This document shows, piece after piece, positions 23,700 through 32,299 of a stretch of DNA of 32,350 nucleotides; within the stretch, counting starts at the first letter, position 1, and every line of letters begins with the position of its first letter. A model generated the notes under the pieces. It worked only from the letters and a program-made list of their open reading frames with translations. It was not told the DNA's origin and searched no databases. The DNA lies in assembly GCA_046542255.1 (NCBI GenBank), contig JBKHBT010000036.1, forward strand, positions 1 through 32,350, given 5' to 3'. Source of the stretch: JBKHBT01 sp046542255 (lineage in GTDB: Bacteria; UBP14; UBA6098; JBKHBT01). Both the position numbers and the translations under genes were made by a program.

Positions 23700-24956
23700 T
23701 TATTCGGAATTGGAATTTTTTTCAAGAAGTGCTTTATCAGATATTATCTTAACGGCATCTATTCGGTTTTTGCTGACGCTTTTTATTATAAATAAATTGC
23801 CATCGAGTCTTATCTTATCTCCTTTTTTGGGCATTTTGCCAGTATTGAATAGAATATAACCGCCCACAGTTTTGAAACCTTCCTTTTTCATAACAGGACG
23901 GTCTAAGGCTTCATTGATATCATCGATATCGGCCTTGGCATCGACAATAATCTGTTTTGCATCGATGATTTTTATATCTTTCGGTTCTATATCATGTTCG
24001 TCCTTGATATCACCAACGAGTTTTTCTAGCAGATTCTCCATCGTAACAAGCCCCGCAGTCCCGCCGAATTCATCGAGAACGATTACCATATGTACGCGAT
24101 GGATTTTCATTTTGCGTAGCGTATATTCTATGCTGACAGAATCCGGCACATGTATAGGCTCATGCATGAAATCTTCTAACTTTTTGTTTTCGATGTCCAC
24201 ATCAAGAAGGTCTTTGGCATATATTATCCCAACAATCTCATCGATTGTATTCCGATAGACCGGCAGCCTTGAATATTGCTGTTTTTTCAATAAATTGACG
24301 ATTTCTTTCAGGCTTTGTTCGATATCAACAGCAATGATATCGATTCTGGGAACCATCACTTCACGTACAATAGTCTCATCGAATTCGAATATTCTCTCGA
24401 TAAGGTCGCGTTCTGTATCGGTTATTATTCCCTCCTTTTCGCTGACATCGACTATTCTCATGATAGCATCTTCGGATAGCAAAGTCTTTCCATCGGTTTT
24501 CGCCTCGCCCATAAACATCTTCAAAAGGCCCACAAAAAGAGCGATTATTGGCCTTAGGGCAATTTGCATATAATACAAAAGCGGCGAAACAAATCGCGAA
24601 TATCGAAGCGAATATTTTTTTGCAAGGGATTTCGGTGTTATCTCGCCGAAAACAAGCACAAAAAGGGTGATCACTCCAGTAGCAATCCCGACTCCAGCAT
24701 TTCCAAAGAGCTTAATAGAAATAGAAGTAGCAATTGCCGAGGCTGCGATATTCACAAGATTATTACCGATTAGAATCGTGGTTAGAAGTTTTTGGGGATC
24801 TTCTAAAAGCTTTTCAATTAATATTGCTCTTCTATCATTTTTAATGCGAAGCTGCATCACATCGATAGGGTTCACCGAGAAAAGCGCCGTCTCGGAACCG
24901 GAGAAAAATGCAGAGAATAATAGAAGAAAAATCAGGATAATAATTTCAGTTAGCAA
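23700..24956 (-). CDS. Canonical HlyC/CorC-family (CNNM, CBS, CorC_HlyC) membrane protein
   Basis: A 418-residue protein with all family landmarks. The CNNM/DUF21 membrane domain (1-180) contains 'FFSGSETALFSVNPIDVMQL' and 'VFGEITPKSLAKKYSLRYS'. A CBS pair (about 195-320) includes 'VREVMVPRIDI' and 'QQYSRLPVYRNTIDEIVGII'. 'VLDEFGGTAGLVTMENLLE' precedes the CorC_HlyC domain. The family is tied to divalent-cation (Mg/Co) transport. The start is taken as TTG at 24956, which follows AAGGAG by five bases; an in-frame ATG at 24983 lies upstream of that Shine-Dalgarno. Unlike the tandem pair at 3536-5936, its CBS motifs are intact. The next gene downstream starts after 90 bases. Confidence 0.92.
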   Translation of the reverse strand: MLTEIIILIFLLLFSAFFSGSETALFSVNPIDVMQLRIKNDRRAILIEKLLEDPQKLLTTILIGNNLVNIAASAIATSISIKLFGNAGVGIATGVITLFVLVFGEITPKSLAKKYSLRYSRFVSPLLYYMQIALRPIIALFVGLLKMFMGEAKTDGKTLLSEDAIMRIVDVSEKEGIITDTERDLIERIFEFDETIVREVMVPRIDIIAVDIEQSLKEIVNLLKKQQYSRLPVYRNTIDEIVGIIYAKDLLDVDIENKKLEDFMHEPIHVPDSVSIEYTLRKMKIHRVHMVIVLDEFGGTAGLVTMENLLEKLVGDIKDEHDIEPKDIKIIDAKQIIVDAKADIDDINEALDRPVMKKEGFKTVGGYILFNTGKMPKKGDKIRLDGNLFIIKSVSKNRIDAVKIISDKALLEKNSNSE

Positions 24957-25138
24957 TCGATCTCCTTCTCTAAAAACATCCAATTATTACTAAATTATAC
25001 AAAAACATGATTATTCTAGCAAGTAATATATTCCGATGTAAGTAGAGAAATATGCTGCAATATCCAATAAAATTCCATTGCACCTTTTAGAAAGCTTTTT
25101 TACAAATAGATAGAAAAATTGCACAATAAATATCATAA

Positions 25139-25166
25139 TTGACTTTTCTGGCCTGTGATGTATTTT
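25139..25166 (+). promoter_or_regulatory. Probable promoter of the YbhN/AglD-type gene
   Basis: TTGACT (25139-25144), 16-base spacer, TATTTT (25161-25166). The predicted leader is about 40 bases. Confidence 0.45.
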
Positions 25167-25214
25167 AACATTTGTTGAGTTTATGATTTCTTAAGCAAAA
25201 GGCCATACAAGCAG

Positions 25215-26156
25215 ATGAGTTCCAAAGTCAAAAAAACAATTTTTATAATTCTTAAGATTCTACTGGTCATAGCTGCAATATTTTTTATATTCAAGGCATT
25301 CGGGTCAAGCTGGAGCGATATAAAAGACTTAGACCTTTCCACAGTAGATATAGGAAGGCTTATAGCCAGTTATCTTGTCTTGATTATCGGCTATATTCTT
25401 TTTGGTTTAATGTGGATAATGATAATCCGTGGGCATGGAGAAATTATGCCGATAAAAATTGGATGTAGTATATATTTTCTCGCCAATCTTTTTAGATATA
25501 TTCCGGGCAAGGTAATGCAAGGCGTGAGTATGGTGTATTTTGCCAAAAAGCGGGGGATTTCGGTTACGACTGCACTTTCTTCTACAGTCATTCATCAGAT
25601 TGTTTTTATCATTTCCGGTGTTACTATCAGCATAATATTTTTGCCTCCATCTTTATTTGGGCAGGAGTATGCGCATCTATCGTATCTTAGAATATTTGGC
25701 CTTGCACTTGTGATTTTCATATATCCGCCATTTCTTAATTTTGCAATAAGAACTGTTTCTAAATTGACAAAAAAAGAGCTACCTAAAATTGATATTTCTT
25801 TTGCTAAATTGCTTTATTATTGGCTATTTGGCATTTTGGTCTGGCTTGTAAATGGCATTGCTCTTGCAATTTTTACGAGCGCTTTTAAAGACATAAGTTT
25901 CTATAATTTTACCAATGTCATCGCTATTTACCCAACTGGCTATGTGATAGCTTTCATGGCTATTATTTTTCCCGGCGGGATCGGGATTCGCGAGGGGGTA
26001 TTTGCATTTTTCCTCAAGGATATAGTCGGCAAGCCTCTTAATATCGCAATTGGTGGCTTAAGCCGTGTCTGGATAATGGCTATGGAGCTCATCGTTGTCC
26101 TCCCTTTCCTTTTCATATACCTAAAAAATCGCAAAAAAGGCAAGGACTGGATTTAG
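25215..26156 (+). CDS. Integral membrane protein, lysylphosphatidylglycerol synthase TM/YbhN (UPF0104) family
   Basis: A 313-residue protein with about eight hydrophobic helices and no soluble domain. Signature motifs are 'YIPGKVMQGVSMVYFAKKRG' (about residues 96-115) and 'FPGGIGIREGVFAFFL' (about 253-268), the Pro-Gly-Gly and Arg-Glu elements of the LPG_synthase_TM/AglD family. Relatives include the flippase half of MprF and proteins involved in lipid-linked glycan handling. The substrate here is unknown. It begins MSSKVKKTIFI with only a weak Shine-Dalgarno. It stands alone, divergent from the CorC gene. Confidence 0.85.
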   Translation: MSSKVKKTIFIILKILLVIAAIFFIFKAFGSSWSDIKDLDLSTVDIGRLIASYLVLIIGYILFGLMWIMIIRGHGEIMPIKIGCSIYFLANLFRYIPGKVMQGVSMVYFAKKRGISVTTALSSTVIHQIVFIISGVTISIIFLPPSLFGQEYAHLSYLRIFGLALVIFIYPPFLNFAIRTVSKLTKKELPKIDISFAKLLYYWLFGILVWLVNGIALAIFTSAFKDISFYNFTNVIAIYPTGYVIAFMAIIFPGGIGIREGVFAFFLKDIVGKPLNIAIGGLSRVWIMAMELIVVLPFLFIYLKNRKKGKDWI

Positions 26157-26205
26157 TCGCTATTATTTAGTGCGTTCAAAGTACGTCAGAAGAAAGCCTT
26201 CATAA

Positions 26206-26377
26206 ATGGCAATAGAATGTAAATTCACAAAAAATGAAATGTCATTCTCCGCAATAGCAGGGATGTTCTAATTCAACGAAAGAATTCGTAGGTGCAAAAA
26301 ACAGACAACCCGAGTTTATTGGCAAAAAGAATATTATAGATACTACAGAGTTTATTTTCGAAGAAATTGTTGAGTAA
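26206..26377 (+). pseudogene. Possible remnant of a small frameshifted gene
   Basis: A frame from ATG at 26206 reads MAIECKFTKNEMSFSAIAGM and stops at 26271. The +1 frame then continues with protein-like sequence ('TKEFVGAKNRQPEFIGKKNI') to a stop at 26377. Together they would make a product of about 57 residues with one frameshift. There is no Shine-Dalgarno and no family match that I recognise, so it may be chance. The rest of the 297-base gap contains only the terminator of the 1348-residue protein gene. Confidence 0.2.
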
Positions 26378-26403
26378 ATTCTCAATATCCTTGCATATAA
26401 AAA

Positions 26404-26429
26404 AAGGAGTCCCCCGAAGAGGACTCCTT
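26404..26429 (-). terminator. Terminator of the 1348-residue protein gene
   Basis: A perfect 9-bp stem AAGGAGTCC / GGACTCCTT followed by TTTTTTTAT on the minus strand, 25 bases past the stop codon. Confidence 0.92.
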
Positions 26430-26453
26430 AAGATACGTCTTAAAACGGCGTTT

Positions 26454-29400
26454 TTACTTCACATAGAGCATACGGCGAGTCTGGATTTCGCCATCAACAT
26501 CCATGCGGAGTAGATATTCACCAGTTGCGACCGGTGTACCGTATCTATCGGTGCCATTCCATTTTACGTTATGCTTTCCTGCTTCGCATTCACGGTCGAG
26601 GATGGTCTCAATCTGATTACCGAGAATGTCGTGAACGGTGAGTTTCACTCTTGCTGCTTCATCAACAACAAAGCTGACATTTGTAGCAGAGTTGAATGGG
26701 TTTGGTGTGTTCTGCAGGAGGGAAATAGCTTCTGGCAATGTACCTTCGCCCTGTGGTACTGCTTTGCCTGTGCCGTTTTCTATCATTTGGATATCATAGT
26801 TTGCCAGTTCATAATCGAAGAATATGTCGGCTGTCTTTGCCTTCTTTTCGAATACTACTTCGACAACGATACCGCTACCATCGACAGTTGGTTCTGTACG
26901 GCTCATGCGAGACATACAGATCTCGATGCCACCAGCGAAATCACGTGTTAATGTGAGCGCCTGGGCATCTCCGGCAGATAGGAATCCACCGTCAACGACT
27001 CTGACGAGTTCGAGTTCGGATTTATTATAGCTGAGCAACAGATGTGCACCCATGAGGTCATAGACATCTTCAACAACTGCTCTTGCGCGGACATATTTGC
27101 CTTCTTCGCTTGTCTCGACAGACAATCTCTTGGCATTCGGAATGACATCTGTGATCATCTTCGGGACATTATTTGTTGTCCACCAGCTATACATAGTATT
27201 GAGTGCAAGGATGTCTTCGACTTCGAGGTATCCATCTGGCTCTGCAATCTTATCAGGAACAGTGCCTATGGTTGGGCCAAGGTCGGATATTGCGTCATGG
27301 TTACCGACTGTATCGCCGTCCCAGCCACGCGTCCAGACCATCAGGTCTTCGAAACCGATTGCGCCATTTGGAATCGGTGTCATATTCGGTGGTGTTCCAT
27401 GATTGGCGCCTGGTGTTGCAATATCGCCAAGATATGCACCATAAACAACCATCTGATTGAAGCCAAGATCGCTATCGGCTGTACCTTCATAGGTAATGAC
27501 CTGTGAGCTGTCAGTATCGATAGCGAATGTATCGACCACAAGAGCTGCTTCGGGTGTAATGAGGTCTTCTCTTGCTTTGATATTGATTATTGCCACATCG
27601 CCACCGGGGGAAACATTGCAACCATCGGGATCGCCGGTCTGGGACATATCGATTGTCCATGTGCCAGCACTGCTATCCCAGTCTGCCTGGAAGATTACAT
27701 TGGTAGCCTCGCCCTCTACATCAAAGATATTGCCTTTGTTAATGCTAACAATTCGGAACATATCAGAAGGATAGGAACCGTTTACTTCGATGCTCGTTAC
27801 TCCAACCGGGTAGTCGAGCGTAAGGTCGATGCCTTTCTCGGCGCCATTCTGGAGAAGCATATAGCCATCTTCATCGAAGAAGTCTCTCAACGAAAGCTTG
27901 ACCAATAGGTCAGAATCGATTGTCAGGGCATTCGTTGTCTTATCGTTAGCGAGTTCTTCATTATCATCGCAAGTAACCACTTTGCCGAAGAGGTAGTATG
28001 TGCCATCTTCAGGCATTCCGTCTGGGCTGTCTGCAAATTTCCAGTCCCATGTAGCTCCGGTTTCTGCGGTTGCTGTGATTGTATTTTCTTCATTACAGAG
28101 TTTGTCTCCAGCATCGAATATTGTATCAGTACTGTAATAGAAGTTTACATATCCACATTCGAATGCACCGGCGATATCATAACCAATTGTATATGTGCCG
28201 CCTGGTGAATATTCTTTTGGAAGGCGACTAACGCCTGTTTCGCTAAGAGTGATTGAAACCGGGTCGGCTTCCTGGAATATTTGGACCATATTTCTATCTT
28301 CATCAGCTATGAAGAGGTCGAAATTGTCGTTATTCGGCAATGCCCACATGCCAGCGGGTTCCATGAAGCTACCAAGCTGATTGCCATGTGTTCCGATAAT
28401 TCTATCGAAAGAAGGTGCAGCATTTGAACCAGAAATAGCTCCGCCATCGATATAGGTTACTACTCTATTATTTGATACATCTGCAACATATACCCAAACA
28501 GTATCGAGAGTACCAGTTTCTTGTGCTACGAAAATGTCTCCGGTATGTCCGAGAAGGTCTGTTGCGCTGGATGCTGTATTCCATTGTGTAACATAATTCA
28601 TAGATGGAGGTGTAACATCATCGCCGGGGTCGAATGCAAATTTCTGAATTCGGTTGTTGCCTGCATCAGAAACATAGACATCGAAATGATCGAGTTCTGT
28701 ATTCCATCTAGCTGTAATACCTTTTGGCTGATTGAACTGGCCTGCGCCTGTCCCTACGCTGCCATACCTCATAACATCGACGGATGTGGTATAAGTATAT
28801 GTAACAGCTTGGGAAAGCTCGACACGGGCACCATTCGTACCATCGCCAAAGTCCACATGGCCGGTCATATAATCTACGGTATAAAGACTGTCATTGCCAT
28901 CATTATTCTCGAGATTATTATCGGGATCGATATGCCATGTATGGTCGCCGATTTTGATTGTATCGAGTGAACCTTCTTTGATAGGTGCACATGCTGTGTA
29001 GAAAGACCAGTTTCTTGCATCGCTTGCATTTGCTGGTGTTGTTTTCTGAAGTTCTGTGTCTTCATCTACTTCAGTTCCAGCATCGCGGTCATCGCCATTC
29101 AGCCAATCGCCAACGAAGTCGCCATCTGTAACATCTGCCATTTCGATGACTTTGATGCGGTCATTGTCTGTATCGGCTACGAATATATAGCGGCCATAGT
29201 CGGCATCTGTTGCTGCATATGTGTCAGATTCATCGCCAGCTGCAGCCAGTGGGTTAGCAACAGTAAAGCGGATACCTGGAATGATATCCAGAGTCATATC
29301 TGCTGCTATTATAGTATCAGAGACCAGAGTTTCACCTGTAGTTGCATCTGTAATGGATAAAGAAGTTGTAGCATGTGTATAAGATAAGGTATACTCATGA

Positions 29401-30500
29401 TCGGTGACCTGTGACGCATCTGTAACGGTTGCACTACCCGCAAGATCTGTTATTCCAGTAGGATCTTCAAAGGCAGCATCTTCAGCGGTATGGCCTGTTA
29501 CATCAGCAACAAAGATATCTTCCGGATATGAAAGCACGCCATCGTATTTTTCAATTGTGCTGGCTTCATTTGGTGTAGCATCTATAACGCCATCCTGGTC
29601 GATAGTGTACATAAATAGATACTCATCGCCATTTGAGCTATTGTCATCCATATCGAGTATATACAGCTCTGTAGTTGTCGATGTTGTAAGATTAGCCATT
29701 GCAGCCAATGACCTAAGCGATTGAATATCATCGATACCATCGGTTGTTGTCTCATCGATTTGAACCTTGACAAAGGCATCGCCTGAGCTAACTAGGCCAT
29801 AATCGATATCTGCCTGGCCATAGGTAAGTTCATCACCAGAATCAGCAGCAGGGTCTGCTAATTTATCATTTAATGCATAGGCATAATAGACTTCGATGCT
29901 CTCATCCGGTGAAGAATCGCCATCATCATCCGAGAAGCTATTGGAAGGCGTCTTTATTTCGATAAGAGTATCAGGTGTAGCCATCGCAGCATGATAATTG
30001 ACATAGAATACTTCATCGCTTGCAGTATAGCCAGTCAAAGATGATACTTCTGTCCAAAGTTCGCCATCTACTTTAAGTATAACAGAACCTTTTACAACAC
30101 GATAGGCTAAATCATCGTCATCCCATAGGTCGAGAGCTATGCAGTCATCATTTACATCGAGTGCTGCTGCAGGATCTGCGCCTGTATAATTCCAAGATGT
30201 TGTAGCATCCAATACTTTATACATAACTGGAGTTGTAAAAAGCTGGATTCTATCATTGTCCTGGTCGGCAACATAAATCTGTGGTTGTGAATCATAGCCG
30301 CCAATTCTTCCTGCGACTGCAATCGGACTCGAGAAAGGAATATCCGTTACCGGATTATCGACCTTCTGGTCCTGACTTGGATTGTTAATAATGTGGAAAT
30401 AAGGGCCGTTCCACTCCGCGACGGCATTATAGCGCGTTGCGCCAAATGTACTGCCGACTACTAAAAGAAGCAGAAGCGACAGGAGTGCAAAGTTTCTCAT
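26454..30500 (-). CDS. Large secreted NHL-repeat protein with dockerin-like, cohesin-like and C-terminal sorting modules
   Basis: A 1348-residue exported protein. The signal peptide is residues 1-20 (MRNFALLSLLLLLVVGSTFG). Dispersed NHL-type propeller blades are visible ('YVADQDNDRIQLF', 'FVADTDNDRIKVIE', 'YVSDAGNNRIQKF', 'YVADVSNNRVVTY', 'FIADEDRNMVQIF'). Between them are Asp-rich beta segments. Near the C-terminus 'NGAIGFEDLMVWTRGWDGD' and 'PDGYLEVEDILALNTMYSWW' look like dockerin repeats, followed by a cohesin-like beta domain ('VYDLMGAHLLLSYNKSELEL'). The last 90 residues begin 'ISLLQNTPNPFNSATNVSF', end 'VATGEYLLRMDVDG' plus a basic tail, and are the FCB-type sorting module. The ATG at 30500 follows AAGGAGG; an in-frame ATG at 30557 lies upstream. 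Role unknown, likely cell-surface structure or ligand binding. Confidence 0.88.
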   Translation of the reverse strand: MRNFALLSLLLLLVVGSTFGATRYNAVAEWNGPYFHIINNPSQDQKVDNPVTDIPFSSPIAVAGRIGGYDSQPQIYVADQDNDRIQLFTTPVMYKVLDATTSWNYTGADPAAALDVNDDCIALDLWDDDDLAYRVVKGSVILKVDGELWTEVSSLTGYTASDEVFYVNYHAAMATPDTLIEIKTPSNSFSDDDGDSSPDESIEVYYAYALNDKLADPAADSGDELTYGQADIDYGLVSSGDAFVKVQIDETTTDGIDDIQSLRSLAAMANLTTSTTTELYILDMDDNSSNGDEYLFMYTIDQDGVIDATPNEASTIEKYDGVLSYPEDIFVADVTGHTAEDAAFEDPTGITDLAGSATVTDASQVTDHEYTLSYTHATTSLSITDATTGETLVSDTIIAADMTLDIIPGIRFTVANPLAAAGDESDTYAATDADYGRYIFVADTDNDRIKVIEMADVTDGDFVGDWLNGDDRDAGTEVDEDTELQKTTPANASDARNWSFYTACAPIKEGSLDTIKIGDHTWHIDPDNNLENNDGNDSLYTVDYMTGHVDFGDGTNGARVELSQAVTYTYTTSVDVMRYGSVGTGAGQFNQPKGITARWNTELDHFDVYVSDAGNNRIQKFAFDPGDDVTPPSMNYVTQWNTASSATDLLGHTGDIFVAQETGTLDTVWVYVADVSNNRVVTYIDGGAISGSNAAPSFDRIIGTHGNQLGSFMEPAGMWALPNNDNFDLFIADEDRNMVQIFQEADPVSITLSETGVSRLPKEYSPGGTYTIGYDIAGAFECGYVNFYYSTDTIFDAGDKLCNEENTITATAETGATWDWKFADSPDGMPEDGTYYLFGKVVTCDDNEELANDKTTNALTIDSDLLVKLSLRDFFDEDGYMLLQNGAEKGIDLTLDYPVGVTSIEVNGSYPSDMFRIVSINKGNIFDVEGEATNVIFQADWDSSAGTWTIDMSQTGDPDGCNVSPGGDVAIINIKAREDLITPEAALVVDTFAIDTDSSQVITYEGTADSDLGFNQMVVYGAYLGDIATPGANHGTPPNMTPIPNGAIGFEDLMVWTRGWDGDTVGNHDAISDLGPTIGTVPDKIAEPDGYLEVEDILALNTMYSWWTTNNVPKMITDVIPNAKRLSVETSEEGKYVRARAVVEDVYDLMGAHLLLSYNKSELELVRVVDGGFLSAGDAQALTLTRDFAGGIEICMSRMSRTEPTVDGSGIVVEVVFEKKAKTADIFFDYELANYDIQMIENGTGKAVPQGEGTLPEAISLLQNTPNPFNSATNVSFVVDEAARVKLTVHDILGNQIETILDRECEAGKHNVKWNGTDRYGTPVATGEYLLRMDVDGEIQTRRMLYVK

Positions 30501-30553
30501 GAAAACTCCTCCTTGTTGGTTAATAATGTTAATTATATTTTGTTTTTGGTTTT

Positions 30554-30578
30554 TCATCTCATCCTACCTTCCTCCTTT
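30554..30578 (-). promoter_or_regulatory. Strong Shine-Dalgarno with a two-codon ORF upstream of the 1348-residue protein
   Basis: On the minus strand AAAGGAGG (30578-30571) precedes ATG AGA TGA (30562-30554) with ideal spacing. The TGA overlaps a second ATG at 30557 that is in frame with the main gene, 19 codons before its preferred start. This may be a mini-ORF leader, or the longer protein may be made by re-initiation. Confidence 0.35.
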
Positions 30579-30773
30579 TCTCCCTCTTCGTAACAAATTT
30601 CAATGCTATTCCTATCCATCTCATTTGGACATATCGGCATCGAAAAACGCTTATTTAGGAAAATCGGATAATTTTTGTTGAAATTTTCAGAAAAGATGTT
30701 CTTTTGTCTAATTTGATATGCTCTTTAGAGCTTAATTGTTAGGTATGACGTAGAAAAGCGAAAAAAAAATATT
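30579..30773. other. Intergenic stretch upstream of the 1348-residue protein, no gene seen
   Basis: AT-rich and without a convincing ORF; presumably the promoter of the large secreted protein is here, but no clear box pair stands out. Confidence 0.4.
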
Positions 30774-31097
30774 AACCTCGATTCTATTTTATCGAAATCT
30801 AAAATTGATTATTTTGATAATATTAAGCAAATTATAGCTTTGGAACTTTCAAGCTAAATGGTGATATTCAGTAACTAAATAGTAAAGCCTACTGCTCGTG
30901 ATAAAAAGCACAAGCCTGCTATCCAAGCTACAAAGCTCTCAACTAAATATCCTCGCTACAAAGCTCCGCTTCGATTCTTTCTAATGCCAAAAACAAGCAG
31001 AGCTTCCAAGAGTTTAAACGTTGAGAGGCGAAGCTTCTCGACGAGGGCGAAAGTACTGGATGCTCACATAATAGAAGGTTTAACACTGGAGCTGTGT
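30774..31097 (+). repeat. Dispersed intergenic repeat, copy B (about 324 bp)
   Basis: Co-linear with copy A at 17052-17371 and in the same orientation. It has one full 28-bp unit (GCTACAAAGCTCTCAACTAA...), the shared 'GCTCCGCTTCGATTCTTTCT' core and a second arm 'GAAGCTTCTCGACGAGG'. The region between the arms is longer than in copy A, as if an arm had been duplicated. An 87-codon frame across it (30984-31247) has no protein character. From 31098 to 31263 I see nothing. Confidence 0.75.
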
Positions 31098-31268
31098 ATC
31101 AAATATAATAACAGTACACCGTTGAACATAGATGCATTACAATATATTATATGTTCAAATATTGAAAAGGAATCTATAGATGTGAAAATTTGCCTAATCT
31201 ATCAAACCGAAATAGAACTGTCATTCAGTATGAACTTGACACAATAAAAAATTAGGCTATATTAAAAA

Positions 31269-31292
31269 AAGCAGGGAACATTGCCCCTGCTT
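31269..31292 (-). terminator. Terminator of the arsR operon
   Basis: AAGCAGGG / CCCTGCTT, a perfect 8-bp stem with an 8-base loop, followed on the minus strand by a run of T, 24 bases past the stop of the small His/Cys protein gene. Confidence 0.9.
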
Positions 31293-31315
31293 CATAGATA
31301 ATATGGCTTCCTTGG

Positions 31316-31528
31316 CTATTTTTCGAGATGTTCAAGGATCTCGTTTACAGCCTGAAGCTCGGCCTCGAGTTCTTTTTTATAGTGCTCGAGGTCTTTTACT
31401 TTTTCTTCATGGTTACGGAATCTGCGCCAGGAACTATGATGACCACATTTGCAGTCATGGCCTGACTGCTTATGGTGGCCATGGGAGCCTCCATGACACA
31501 TTCCGCCGCCGCCTTTAGGATGATGCAT
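31316..31528 (-). CDS. Small His/Cys-rich protein with C-terminal coiled coil (DUF5320-like)
   Basis: Seventy residues. The first 34 are packed with potential metal ligands: 'MHHPKGGGGMCHGGSHGHHK' then 'HDCKCGHHSSW', giving ten His and three Cys. The rest is a charged helix with heptad-like leucines ('VKDLEHYKKELEAELQAVNE'), probably a coiled coil. A Gly/Met/Cys-rich start plus a short coiled coil is the layout of DUF5320-type small proteins. The ATG at 31528 lies one base after the arsR stop, and its AAAGGAGAA Shine-Dalgarno sits inside the end of arsR. The coupling suggests metal binding, buffering or delivery controlled by the repressor. Function is inferred. Confidence 0.75.
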   Translation of the reverse strand: MHHPKGGGGMCHGGSHGHHKQSGHDCKCGHHSSWRRFRNHEEKVKDLEHYKKELEAELQAVNEILEHLEK

Positions 31529-31529
31529 C

Positions 31530-31901
31530 CTATTCTCCTTTCTTTGTTTCGTGTTTTTTGCAATGCTCGCTTTGAGCATGACAGCATAGTTTCTCATATG
31601 ATGACTTTTCGAATGATTCATAAAGATTATCAAAAAACTGCTTGAGCAATTCAAGAGATTCTTTATTCAGATAATAGTGAATATAGCGGCCGTGCTTTTC
31701 TGAATTAGCGATCCCGGCAAGGCGCAGTACGCGAAGATGCTGCGAAATAGAAGTCTGTGAGACATCGAGCTTTTCTGCAATAGCTCCAACACAAGAATCG
31801 CCGAGAGCGAGTAGCTTTATGATATTGAGCCTTATCGGTGAAGAAAGCGCCTGAAAGATGATCTCGATAGAAATTTCATGTTCATGTCCTTCTATATTCA
31901 T
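31530..31901 (-). CDS. ArsR/SmtB-family winged-helix repressor
   Basis: A 123-residue regulator. The core is 'ALSSPIRLNIIKLLALGDSC' (about residues 18-37) followed by the recognition helix 'LDVSQTSISQHLRVLRLAGI' and the wing 'SEKHGRYIHYYLN'. The classic arsenic-type 'ELCVCDL' motif is reduced to 'DSCVGAI'. The C-terminus instead carries a possible metal site with 'CCHAQSEHCKKHE'. The N-terminus also has 'EGHEHE'. I chose the ATG at 31901 because the promoter places transcription start there; the in-frame ATG at 31919 lies upstream inside the operator. Neither has a Shine-Dalgarno, so translation is probably leaderless. It likely represses its own operon until a metal binds. Confidence 0.9.
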   Translation of the reverse strand: MNIEGHEHEISIEIIFQALSSPIRLNIIKLLALGDSCVGAIAEKLDVSQTSISQHLRVLRLAGIANSEKHGRYIHYYLNKESLELLKQFFDNLYESFEKSSYEKLCCHAQSEHCKKHETKKGE

Positions 31902-31936
31902 ATATGCAAAGATATGCATATATTAAAATATGTCAA
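31900..31936 (-). promoter_or_regulatory. arsR promoter with overlapping operator palindrome
   Basis: Minus strand TTGACA (31936-31931), 16-base spacer, TATCTT (31914-31909), then seven bases to the ATG. A perfect inverted repeat ATATATGCA-N6-TGCATATAT (31900-31923) has the -10 box exactly as its spacer, the position expected for a self-repressing ArsR protein. Confidence 0.7.
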
Positions 31937-32103
31937 GTAAAATTATACAATGAGCAAAAATTTATGCCTATTTGATGAAATTTTTCTTTCTATATAAGTA
32001 TAACTCCTTATTTTAGATTAGCTGCTAAATTAAAATAAGGAAATCCATATTTTGAGGATTGAATTAAGGGATATTAAAATGTCCATTAAAAAAATTCAAA
32101 CAA
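31937..32103. other. AT-rich gap upstream of arsR, no gene seen
   Basis: No ORF, RNA gene or repeat is visible here on either strand. Confidence 0.4.
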
Positions 32104-32133
32104 AAAAGCCCCATCAAAAATGACAGGGCTTTT
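32104..32133 (-). terminator. Terminator, probably of the gene ending at 32300
   Basis: AAAAGCCC / GGGCTTTT outer stem with an inner TCA/TGA pair and an AAAA loop, followed on the minus strand by TTTTTTG. No minus-strand gene other than the partial one at the right edge ends upstream of it, and repeat copy C lies between the two. Confidence 0.75.
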
Positions 32134-32163
32134 AAAGCTATAACCCTAGTTTCAATAATAGAT

Positions 32164-32298
32164 GTGTAAAATAAACAATCTTGTACTTCTATCCTCGTTG
32201 GGAAGCTCGGCTTCTTTAAGGTACTGGAAAGAATCGAAAAGGAGCTTCGGAAAAGCTTGCGCTACAAAGCAGAGCTTTGTAGGCTTGTTTATTTAAAT
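32164..32298 (-). repeat. Dispersed intergenic repeat, copy C (short, inverted)
   Basis: Read on the minus strand it has 'TAAATAAACAAGCCTAC', 'TTCGATTCTTTC', 'AACGAGGATAGAAGT' and 'GATTGTTTATTTTACA', in the order found in copy A (17151-17345). It lacks the 28-bp array and the outer 100 bases. Its ends form an imperfect inverted repeat (AAATAAACAAG / GATTGTTTATTTTACA). It lies immediately downstream of the stop codon at 32300. Confidence 0.7.
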
Positions 32299-32299
32299 A

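Noticed and set aside
26454..26720. Claim of an active type IX secretion system
   Set aside because: The sorting-like C-terminal modules suggest it, but no Por/Spr secretion gene is in the window and related modules occur in lineages without a proven T9SS.
30984..31247. 87-codon plus-strand ORF
   Set aside because: More than a third lies inside dispersed repeat copy B, it has no Shine-Dalgarno, and its composition is not protein-like.
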